A DNA stretch of 64,000 nucleotides from Anaerolineales bacterium (GTDB lineage Bacteria; Chloroflexota; Anaerolineae; Anaerolineales; Villigracilaceae), in contig JABTTV010000001.1 of the NCBI GenBank assembly GCA_015075725.1, positions 3,587,223-3,651,222 on the forward strand, given 5' to 3'. Both the position numbers and the translations under genes were made by a program. The notes below the pieces were generated by a model. That model did no database searches. It saw only the letters and a list, made by a program, of their open reading frames with translations, and was not told where the DNA came from. Positions 53,054 through 60,048 of the stretch are shown here, one piece after another (the first letter of the stretch is position 1; every line of letters begins with the position of its first letter).

Positions 53054-54732
53054 AAGACCCGCTGATCGGAATGTCGCTTGCCAACTTCCGCGTGGTACGC
53101 CTGATCGGGCAGGGCGGCATGGCCACGGTGTATTTCGGGCAGGACGTCAAACTGCACCGCCCGGTTGCCATCAAAGCGCTGGATAAGCGCTATAAGGACC
53201 ATCGCACCTATGCCGGCCGCTTCGTCAAAGAGGCGCGCATGATGGCGCAGTGGCGGCACGAGAACATCATCCAGATCTATTACGCCGACGATGCGCACGG
53301 CTTCCCCTATTACGTCATGGAATACGTGGACGGCCCGGACTTGGGCGCGATCATCGCGCTATACCGCGAAGAAAAAACCCTTATGCCCATCACAGATGCG
53401 CTGCGCGTGGGCAGGGCGGTCGCGAGCGCCCTCGACTACGCCCATCGGCATGGGGTGATCCACCGCGATATTAAACCGTCGAACATCCTCCTCGCCAAGG
53501 ACGGGCGGGTATTAATCGGGGATTTCGGCATGGCGTTGGAAGTGCGCGACGGATCGATGGGAGACATTTTCGGGACGCCGCATTACATATCGCCCGAACA
53601 AGCCAAACGTTCCGCCGATGCGGTGCCCCAGTCCGACATCTACTCGCTGGGAGTCATCATGTATGAGATCCTCACCGGCGAAGTTCCCTTCAACGACTCA
53701 TCGCCTGCGAGCATTGCCCTGCAGCATATTTCGGAGAAACCCCCGCCGCCGCGCAGTGTCAATCCGACTCTCCCGGCTTCCGTCGAAAAAGTCCTGATGA
53801 AGGTCCTTGAGAAGGATATCAGGGAGCGCTATCAGACCGGCGGGAAATTCATGGACGCGCTCGAAGCCGCTTTTGACGACACCGGTTCCGGGAAGAAAAC
53901 CCCGCTGCCGCCGCTGCCTGTCGGCGTGCCAACCGTTCGCCGGAGCGAGAAGTCCATCGAGCAGATCGCAAAACGTTCAGAACGAAAACCGTTCGAAGCG
54001 CCCGAACTCGTCATTGGAAAAATTCCCGCCACAGGGCGCACGAGTCAACCCGGCAAAAAACGAAATTATTGGATCTGGTTCGTGCCACTACTGATATTGG
54101 GAATCGGAGCCTTTCTCTTCACTCGCAGCGGATTCCTCCTCCCGGCAGTTCCCTCCACAGCAACTTCATCTCCCACGCTTCCATCCACGCCCAGCCCTGT
54201 TCAGTCGACACCGGCTTCAACCCCCACCGGAACTTTCATCCCGTCAGCGACCCCGATCCCGTTCACGCCAACTCCTGAACCGCCGCCGATCCTGGACGGA
54301 GTTCCCACCGTCCTTTACCCTGAAGGGAATCATTACACGCTTTTCTATAACGAAACAAGTTTCTTCATCCTCAACCGTTCCTATGACATCCGCAGCATCT
54401 CAGGATTTTTCTTCCAACGCCTGAACGAGGATAGTTCAATAGCAAGAGACTACTTCGAAGGTTATCGCTGGGAAACGGCCTCGCTCGACTACCTGCCGCG
54501 CAACTATTGCGCGAATATCACCATTTACGGCGACCAGGACCCGCCATACCTCGACCCGGACGAGTGCTCGACGGGAGTCGTAAACACCGTCCAAGCGCGC
54601 TGGGACCGACCCTTCGAGGTTTTATTCTGGACTCCCAAGGAAGGTTCCAGGCAATTCCGCGTGGTATGGGTGGATGAAGAAGTGGCGCGCTGCGACATCG
54701 CCGCCGGTGTGTGCGAGGTTTTCATTCCCTGA
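53050..54732 (+). CDS. Membrane-anchored Ser/Thr protein kinase (PknB-like)
   Basis: 560 residues. Hanks-type kinase domain (about 10-275): glycine loop IGQGGMATVYFG, Lys in PVAIKAL, catalytic HRDIKPSN (about 137-144), DFGMAL, and TPHYISPEQA. A basic juxtamembrane part, one membrane helix (about 338-360, WIWFVPLLILGIGAFLF), a Pro/Thr-rich linker, then an outside domain (about 425-560) with Cys pairs, beta-rich, no known name. This topology matches bacterial receptor-like kinases that sense the envelope. It is translationally coupled to the unknown 812-residue protein upstream. All core catalytic residues are present. Confidence 0.9.
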   Translation: MKDPLIGMSLANFRVVRLIGQGGMATVYFGQDVKLHRPVAIKALDKRYKDHRTYAGRFVKEARMMAQWRHENIIQIYYADDAHGFPYYVMEYVDGPDLGAIIALYREEKTLMPITDALRVGRAVASALDYAHRHGVIHRDIKPSNILLAKDGRVLIGDFGMALEVRDGSMGDIFGTPHYISPEQAKRSADAVPQSDIYSLGVIMYEILTGEVPFNDSSPASIALQHISEKPPPPRSVNPTLPASVEKVLMKVLEKDIRERYQTGGKFMDALEAAFDDTGSGKKTPLPPLPVGVPTVRRSEKSIEQIAKRSERKPFEAPELVIGKIPATGRTSQPGKKRNYWIWFVPLLILGIGAFLFTRSGFLLPAVPSTATSSPTLPSTPSPVQSTPASTPTGTFIPSATPIPFTPTPEPPPILDGVPTVLYPEGNHYTLFYNETSFFILNRSYDIRSISGFFFQRLNEDSSIARDYFEGYRWETASLDYLPRNYCANITIYGDQDPPYLDPDECSTGVVNTVQARWDRPFEVLFWTPKEGSRQFRVVWVDEEVARCDIAAGVCEVFIP

Positions 54733-54749
54733 TCCCATTCCCAGAATCC

Positions 54750-54779
54750 TTGACACAAATCCGTTCACGGGTGTAAACT
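54750..54779 (+). promoter_or_regulatory. Promoter of the ABC exporter leader
   Basis: TTGACA (54750-54755), 18-bp spacer, TAAACT (54774-54779). Transcription should begin near 54786, just upstream of the leader peptide. Confidence 0.6.
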
Positions 54780-54820
54780 GCGAGACGCAATAAAAATTCC
54801 ACGAAAGGAGCGCACTCTTG

Positions 54821-54901
54821 ATGAGCAACACAATCTTCATCACCCTTCCCGATGCAGTTGGCAAATTGCCTTCTCGGAGTGCGCCTGTTGACCGTTCCTA
54901 G
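54821..54901 (+). CDS. Leader peptide of the ABC exporter operon (26 residues)
   Basis: MSNTIFITLPDAVGKLPSRS, followed by APVDRS and TAG, preceded by AAAGGAG (54804-54810) 10 bp before the ATG. It lies between a promoter (54750-54779) and a strong terminator (54930-54958), the classic arrangement of a regulatory leader. The stretch around codons 20-22 (54877-54885) can pair either with the ribosome-site region (GCGCACTC, 54810-54817) or with the 5' arm of the terminator (GGCGCAC, 54936-54942). It is unlikely to have a function beyond translation. In the Bacillus bmrB-bmrCD operon a similar leader senses translation-inhibiting antibiotics. Confidence 0.55.
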   Translation: MSNTIFITLPDAVGKLPSRSAPVDRS

Positions 54902-54929
54902 GTCTCTTTCAGTTCCTTTGTAGTTATTG

Positions 54930-54958
54930 GGCTGTGGCGCACGCGCTACAGCCTTTTT
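54930..54958 (+). terminator. Attenuator terminator upstream of the ABC exporter
   Basis: GGCTGT (54930-54935) and ACAGCC (54948-54953) with a GC-rich inner part, followed by TTTTT. It ends transcription before the exporter genes unless GTGCGCC (54879-54885) pairs with its 5' arm GGCGCAC (54936-54942). Confidence 0.7.
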
Positions 54959-54973
54959 GTTTCTGTATGGTGG

Positions 54974-55010
54974 AGACCTGACAGGTTTCCACAAACCTGT
55001 CAGGTCTTTT
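54974..55010. repeat. 15-bp perfect hairpin with T-run just before the exporter gene
   Basis: AGACCTGACAGGTTT (54974-54988) and AAACCTGTCAGGTCT (54993-55007) with TTTT after. Resembles a widespread interspersed hairpin. It may act as a second terminator 20 bp before the ribosome site and start codon of the exporter gene. Confidence 0.6.
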
Positions 55011-55029
55011 TAGTAATGGAGAAATCGCC

Positions 55030-56862
55030 ATGACCAACAACGCACAAACCTTTGACTTTCGCAATGCGCTTCACGCCAACCGGCTCGCCGGTCTGTGGCG
55101 CATGATGACGGACTTTCGCCTTTCCTACATCGCCGCAACGATCGCGCTCGCCCTCTCTGCGCTGGCGAAGACCTCGGTCTATCTTTTGCTGCGCTTCTTC
55201 GCGGACGATGTCCTTATGCAGGGAAAGTTGATCGGCTCAAGTATGACCCAAACCTTTTTATGGATCGGTCTGGGGTTCATCGGGCTTGCCTTTATCGAAG
55301 GCGGCGGCTCGTTCCTGTCGGGACGGCTGGCGGCTTACACCGCCGAAGGCATTACGCGCCGTTTACGCGACTTTCTCTTCGACCATATCCAACGCCTGAG
55401 TTTCTCGTATCACAGCCAGACGCCGACGGGCGACCTGATCGAGCGCGTGACCTCGGATGTGGACGCCCTGCGGCGCTTCTTCTCGGAGCAGGCGATCGGC
55501 GTCGGCAGAATCGTTTTGCTCTTCTTCATCAACTGGGCAGCGATCCTGTACATCAATGTAAAGCTGGGATGGATCTCCGTCGCAACAATACCGCTGATCC
55601 TGTGGGTCTCGTTGTGGTTCTTCAAGAAAGTGACCAAAGCCTACGAGGATTACCAGGCGCAGGAGGCGGTGCTTTCCACCACCCTGCAGGAAAACCTGAC
55701 CGGCGTGCGCGTGGTCAAAGCCTTTGCCCGGCAAGACTATGAGATGGAGAAGTTCGAGAAGGATAACTGGCTGAAATACATCAAGGGCAAATTCCTGCTC
55801 CTGATGCACTCGCTCTTCTGGCCTTTATCGGACATCGTGCTGGGCGGACAGATGCTGTTCGGTTTCATCTATGCCGCTTTTATGGCGATCAACGGCGAAA
55901 TTTCCGTAGGCGATTATGTGGCTTACGTCGGCTTGCTGGTCTGGCTGATCTTCCCGATCCGCAACCTGGGGCGTGTGATCGTGCAAACTTCGACCGGGAT
56001 GGTTTCTTACCAGCGCCTGATGGACATCACAAAACAGACACGGGAAGACCTGGATGGCGGCAAAGTGCATCCGGCGGGTCCGGTGAGAGGCGAGATCGAA
56101 TTCAAAAACGTCTCGTTCATCTACTCAGACGGGACGCATCATGTCATCAAGGATATTTCGTTCCATATCAAACCGGGAGAGTCGATCGCGCTGCTCGGGT
56201 CAACCGGTTCCGGGAAGACCTCAATGATGAATTTACTGCCGAGATTCCACGATTACACGGACGGGCAGATCTTGCTCGACGGCTTGGATCTGAAGGATTA
56301 CCCGCGCAAGTACCTGCGCGAGCAGATCGGCATCGTCCAGCAGGAGCCGTTCCTGTTCAGCCGCTCGATCCGCGAGAATATTCTTTACGGCGTGGGCCGC
56401 AGCGTAACGCAGGATGAGATCGAAGCCGCCGCGAAAGCCGCCGCTGTGCATGATGTGATCGTCGGATTCCCGGACGGTTACAACACCATCGTCGGCGAAA
56501 AAGGCGTGACGCTTTCTGGCGGTCAAAAGCAGCGCGTGACCATCGCGCGGACGATCCTCAAGAACCCGAAGATCCTAATCCTCGACGACTCAACTTCGGC
56601 AGTGGACACCGAGACCGAAGCGTCCATCCGCCAGGCGTTGGACGACCTGATGGAGAACCGCACGACCTTCATCATCGCACACCGTATTCAATCCGTGATG
56701 AAAGCGGACCAGATCCTGGTGTTGGATAAGGGTCAAGTCGTGCAGCATGGAACTCACGAGGAACTGGTCACACAAATCGGAAGCATGTACCGAAGAGTGT
56801 ATGACATTCAGACAAGGATCGATGAGGAACTGGAACAGGAAATTATGAAATCTGAATTATGA
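55030..56862 (+). CDS. ABC exporter half-transporter with degenerate Walker B (subunit 1)
   Basis: 610 residues: six membrane helices (about 25-325) and an ATPase domain with Walker A LLGSTGSGKTS (about 389-399), Q-loop QQEP, signature LSGGQKQR (about 495) and Walker B ILILDDST, in which the catalytic Glu is Asp. In heterodimeric exporters of the TM287/288, LmrCD and BmrCD type the partner with Asp forms the non-hydrolysing site. The mate at 57320 has the canonical Glu but an altered signature, as expected. It likely exports drugs or lipid-like compounds. Controlled by the leader and hairpins upstream. Confidence 0.88.
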   Translation: MTNNAQTFDFRNALHANRLAGLWRMMTDFRLSYIAATIALALSALAKTSVYLLLRFFADDVLMQGKLIGSSMTQTFLWIGLGFIGLAFIEGGGSFLSGRLAAYTAEGITRRLRDFLFDHIQRLSFSYHSQTPTGDLIERVTSDVDALRRFFSEQAIGVGRIVLLFFINWAAILYINVKLGWISVATIPLILWVSLWFFKKVTKAYEDYQAQEAVLSTTLQENLTGVRVVKAFARQDYEMEKFEKDNWLKYIKGKFLLLMHSLFWPLSDIVLGGQMLFGFIYAAFMAINGEISVGDYVAYVGLLVWLIFPIRNLGRVIVQTSTGMVSYQRLMDITKQTREDLDGGKVHPAGPVRGEIEFKNVSFIYSDGTHHVIKDISFHIKPGESIALLGSTGSGKTSMMNLLPRFHDYTDGQILLDGLDLKDYPRKYLREQIGIVQQEPFLFSRSIRENILYGVGRSVTQDEIEAAAKAAAVHDVIVGFPDGYNTIVGEKGVTLSGGQKQRVTIARTILKNPKILILDDSTSAVDTETEASIRQALDDLMENRTTFIIAHRIQSVMKADQILVLDKGQVVQHGTHEELVTQIGSMYRRVYDIQTRIDEELEQEIMKSEL

Positions 56863-56887
56863 ATTCAGAAACCCGAAGGAGAAAACG

Positions 56888-57256
56888 ATGAGTGAGGCGA
56901 AAAACGACTTGCGAGAAAGAACCACAGAGTTTGCCTTGAGAATCGTTCGAATGTACACCCAACTGCCGAAGACCACGGAAGCGCAAACTTTAGGCAAACA
57001 GGTCTTACGCTCAGGAACATCCGTCGGCGCTCAATTCCGTGAAAGCCAACGCGCAAAATCGGATGTGGATTTCATTAACAAGCTGGAAGGATGTTTGCAG
57101 GAAGCCGATGAGACCGCTTATTGGCTTGAATTGCTGGTAAAAGCGGAAATTGTTCCAGCTCAACGCCTCGAGGCGCTTCGCAAGGAAATCGATGAGATCA
57201 TTGCCATCCTCGTAACCATCGTTACCAAAGTGAAGAAACGAATTAATAAGAAGTAG
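56888..57256 (+). CDS. Four-helix bundle protein (S23/23S rRNA intervening-sequence family)
   Basis: 122 residues: ERTTEFALRIVRMYTQLPKT, QVLRSGTSVGAQFRESQRAKS, DFINKLEGCLQEADETAYWLELL, the family hallmarks. All-helical, small and basic at the end (VTKVKKRINKK). Function in the family is unclear; members are often found as isolated cassettes. It stands between the two halves of the ABC exporter and is bracketed by a 9-bp direct repeat TGAATTCAG (56860-56868 and 57260-57268), exactly 400 bp apart, which suggests insertion into an older two-gene operon. Good ribosome site GAAGGAG. Confidence 0.82.
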   Translation: MSEAKNDLRERTTEFALRIVRMYTQLPKTTEAQTLGKQVLRSGTSVGAQFRESQRAKSDVDFINKLEGCLQEADETAYWLELLVKAEIVPAQRLEALRKEIDEIIAILVTIVTKVKKRINKK

Positions 57257-57319
57257 CTGTGAATTCAGGACTGATCAGCTTTCATAATTCATCATTCCGA
57301 ATTCATAATTGGAGCAAAA

Positions 57320-59197
57320 ATGACCGACGAATTATTGGAACTCGAAGAAGAAGAACATACATCACAAATGACCTTCCCGGTCTTCAAGCGGATCATGGGA
57401 ATCATCAAGCCGCATTGGAAGTGGGTGCTGGGTTTTCTCATTACGATCGGACTGGTCTCCGGACTGGATGCTTATTTCACTTACTTGAACAAGGAGATCG
57501 TGGACTACGGCATCGTGCTTTCGGATAAGGCGTTCATCACCCGCATCGCATGGATATACGGATCGTTCCTGCTCATGCAGTCCGTCTTCGTGTTCACGTT
57601 CATTTATCTCGCCGGAGTGCTGGGCGAGCGCGTGCAATATGATTTGCGCAAACTGCTCTTCAATCACCTGCAGGACTTGTCGCTTTCGTATTACGCCCAA
57701 AATGCAGTGGGACGCTTGATCGCTCGCGTCACTTCGGACACGGGGCGGGTCTCGGAACTGGTGACCTGGGGCATCGTGGACAGCGTGTGGGCGTTGATGA
57801 ACATTATCACCTCGCTGACCTTCATGGCGATCATCAACTGGAAGCTGGCGCTGATCGTTTCGGTCATCATCCCGGTCATGATCTTCGTAGCGACCAAGTT
57901 CCAGAAGTACATTTTGGTGGAATTCCGCACCACGCGCCGGACGAACTCGAAGATCACGGGCGCATATAACGAGAACATTCAGGGCGTACGTGTTGTCAAA
58001 GCCCTGGGACGTGAAGACGCCAATCTAGTCGAATTCCAGAACCTGACCTCGACCATGTATCGCTCATCGTACCGCGCAGCGTGGCTTTCGGCGCTCTTCC
58101 TCCCCACTGTGCAGATCATTGCGGCATTTGCGTTGGGAGCCATCGTCTGGTATGGCGGCGTGGAGATCTCGACCGGCTTCATCACCATCGGCGGAATCCA
58201 AGCCTTTGTCTCGTACCTGACCTTCATGATGTGGCCCGTGCAGGATCTGGCTCGCGTCTACGCCGAGACTCAGCACAGCATCGCTTCGGCGGAGAGAATC
58301 TTCAAATTGGTGGATACCCAGCCCGAGGTCCATAACCGAGCCGACGCCGTCGAGGCGAAAACTTTGCTTGGTGAGATCGAATTCGATCACGTGGACTTCT
58401 TCTACGAAGACCGCAAACCGGTACTGACCGACTTCACGCTGAAGGTCAAGCCAGGGGAGATGATCGCGCTGGTCGGTCCGACAGGTGGCGGGAAGTCCAC
58501 CATCGTGAACCTGCTGTGCCGCTTCTACGAGCCACAGAACGGCATAATCCGCATCAACGGCAGGGACTACACCGGGTACACGCTTGAGTCGATCCACAAA
58601 CGAATCGGCATCGTGCTGCAAACGCCGCACCTGTTTTCGGGAACGGTGCGGGAGAACATCCGCTACGGCAAACTGGATGCGAGCGACACCGAAGTGGAAG
58701 AAGCCGCGAAAATTGCCGGGGCGCATGATTTCATCCTGACGCTCGAAAAGGGGTACGACCAGAACGTGGGCGAAGGCGGCAACCTGCTTTCGGTGGGACA
58801 AAAGCAGTTGATCTCACTGGCGCGCGCGGTGCTTGCCAAGCCGGAGCTGTTCATCATGGACGAAGCGACTTCATCGGTGGACACGCTGACCGAAGCATTG
58901 ATCCAAAAAGGCATGGAAGCCCTGATGAAGGGACGCACATCCTTCGTGATCGCGCACAGACTCAGCACCATTCGCCGCGCGAACCGCATTTTAGTGATCG
59001 AGTACGGTCGCATCGCGGAGCATGGCACGCATGCTGAGCTCCTCCGTGCCCGCGGACATTACTACCGTCTGTACACCCAGCAGTTCCGGCATGAGTTGGA
59101 AGTGCAATATGGAGTTGCAGATGAGAATGGGAACGAGCGCGAAGGTGTGACGGCAGATTCGGTTGTGATGAAGAGGGAGAGCGTGGCGGCGGATTGA
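57320..59197 (+). CDS. ABC exporter half-transporter with altered signature motif (subunit 2)
   Basis: 625 residues: six membrane helices (about 30-315), ATPase domain with Walker A LVGPTGGGKST (about 384-394), signature NLLSVGQKQL in place of LSGGQ, and Walker B LFIMDEATSSVD with the catalytic Glu. The altered signature pairs with the degenerate site of subunit 1, and its own Walker B with the good signature of subunit 1, giving one active and one dead ATP site. Ribosome site TTGGAG. The C-terminal tail is extended and acidic/Val-rich. Ends before a strong terminator. Confidence 0.88.
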   Translation: MTDELLELEEEEHTSQMTFPVFKRIMGIIKPHWKWVLGFLITIGLVSGLDAYFTYLNKEIVDYGIVLSDKAFITRIAWIYGSFLLMQSVFVFTFIYLAGVLGERVQYDLRKLLFNHLQDLSLSYYAQNAVGRLIARVTSDTGRVSELVTWGIVDSVWALMNIITSLTFMAIINWKLALIVSVIIPVMIFVATKFQKYILVEFRTTRRTNSKITGAYNENIQGVRVVKALGREDANLVEFQNLTSTMYRSSYRAAWLSALFLPTVQIIAAFALGAIVWYGGVEISTGFITIGGIQAFVSYLTFMMWPVQDLARVYAETQHSIASAERIFKLVDTQPEVHNRADAVEAKTLLGEIEFDHVDFFYEDRKPVLTDFTLKVKPGEMIALVGPTGGGKSTIVNLLCRFYEPQNGIIRINGRDYTGYTLESIHKRIGIVLQTPHLFSGTVRENIRYGKLDASDTEVEEAAKIAGAHDFILTLEKGYDQNVGEGGNLLSVGQKQLISLARAVLAKPELFIMDEATSSVDTLTEALIQKGMEALMKGRTSFVIAHRLSTIRRANRILVIEYGRIAEHGTHAELLRARGHYYRLYTQQFRHELEVQYGVADENGNEREGVTADSVVMKRESVAAD

Positions 59198-59216
59198 TTG
59201 TGAATAGGTAGTAGTG

Positions 59217-59262
59217 AAAAGCAAAGTCCTCCGAGACAAATATCTTAGAGGACTTTGCTTTT
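59217..59262. terminator. Terminator after the ABC exporter operon
   Basis: AAAAGCAAAGTCCTC (59217-59231) and GAGGACTTTGCTTTT (59248-59262), a 15-bp perfect stem with a 16-base loop and a T-run. It lies between convergent operons, so it may serve kdpE as well. Confidence 0.8.
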
Positions 59263-59361
59263 TGATCTTTCATTTATTTATTGTGTTTTCACGTGAGTCC
59301 ATTCAGTTGTCAGTCAAATTAGGGTCAAGGAAGTGTTAAGGCAGATCAAGATTTTATCAAT

Positions 59362-60048
59362 TCAAATCTTCAACCGATACCCCACCCCCGGCTCCGTGTG
59401 AATGTAGGTCGGCCGGGATGGATCGGGTTCGATCTTTCCCCGCAAATTGCTGATGTTGACGCGCAAAATGTGCATATCGTCGTAGCCCTCGCCCCACACC
59501 TGCCGCAGCAATTGATGATGAGTGATGACCTTACCCGCGTGCGTTACCAAAATTTTGAGCAGGTCATATTCTGTAGGTGTGAGTTGGATTTCTTTTTCAT
59601 TGACCGTGACCAAGCGACGGGCAAAATCCATGCTCAAACCTTTGGATTCAAAGACCGGCTCATTCGCCGCCGACGATTGTTTGCGCAACGCGACTCTCAT
59701 CCTCGCCAGAAGCTCGCCCGTGCCGAAGGGCTTGGTGAGGTAATCGTCCGCGCCTGCGTCGAGTGCGGCGATCTTATCCTGCTCGGCTTCGCGGACGGAG
59801 AGAATGATGATCGGCGTTTGACTCCACTCACGCAGGCGGCGCGTCACTTCGATGCCGTCGATGTCGGGCAGTCCCAGATCGAGGATGATCATATCGGGGC
59901 GATGACTGAGCACGGCTTGCAGCGCCTCTTCCCCCAATGCAGATTCATACACGGTGAAACCTTGTGCGCTCAATGCCGCGCGCAAATAACGCCGAATGGG
60001 CGCTTCATCATCCACGACCAGCACGCGTTGATTAGTGGGTGTCGTCAT
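59362..60048 (-). CDS. kdpE: Response regulator KdpE
   Basis: 228 residues. OmpR-type: receiver domain (VVDDEAPIRRYLRAAL, D in MIILDLGLPDIDG, K in YLTKPFGTGEL) and winged-helix DNA-binding domain (LTPTEYDLLKILVTHAGKV, HHQLLRQVWGEGY, RVNISNLRGKIEPDP, EPGVGYRL). The start overlaps the kdpD stop by 4 bp, so it is translated with its kinase. It activates the kdp potassium-transport operon in low K+ or osmotic stress. Gene order kdpB-C-D-E is seen in the window. Confidence 0.93.
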   Translation of the reverse strand: MTTPTNQRVLVVDDEAPIRRYLRAALSAQGFTVYESALGEEALQAVLSHRPDMIILDLGLPDIDGIEVTRRLREWSQTPIIILSVREAEQDKIAALDAGADDYLTKPFGTGELLARMRVALRKQSSAANEPVFESKGLSMDFARRLVTVNEKEIQLTPTEYDLLKILVTHAGKVITHHQLLRQVWGEGYDDMHILRVNISNLRGKIEPDPSRPTYIHTEPGVGYRLKI

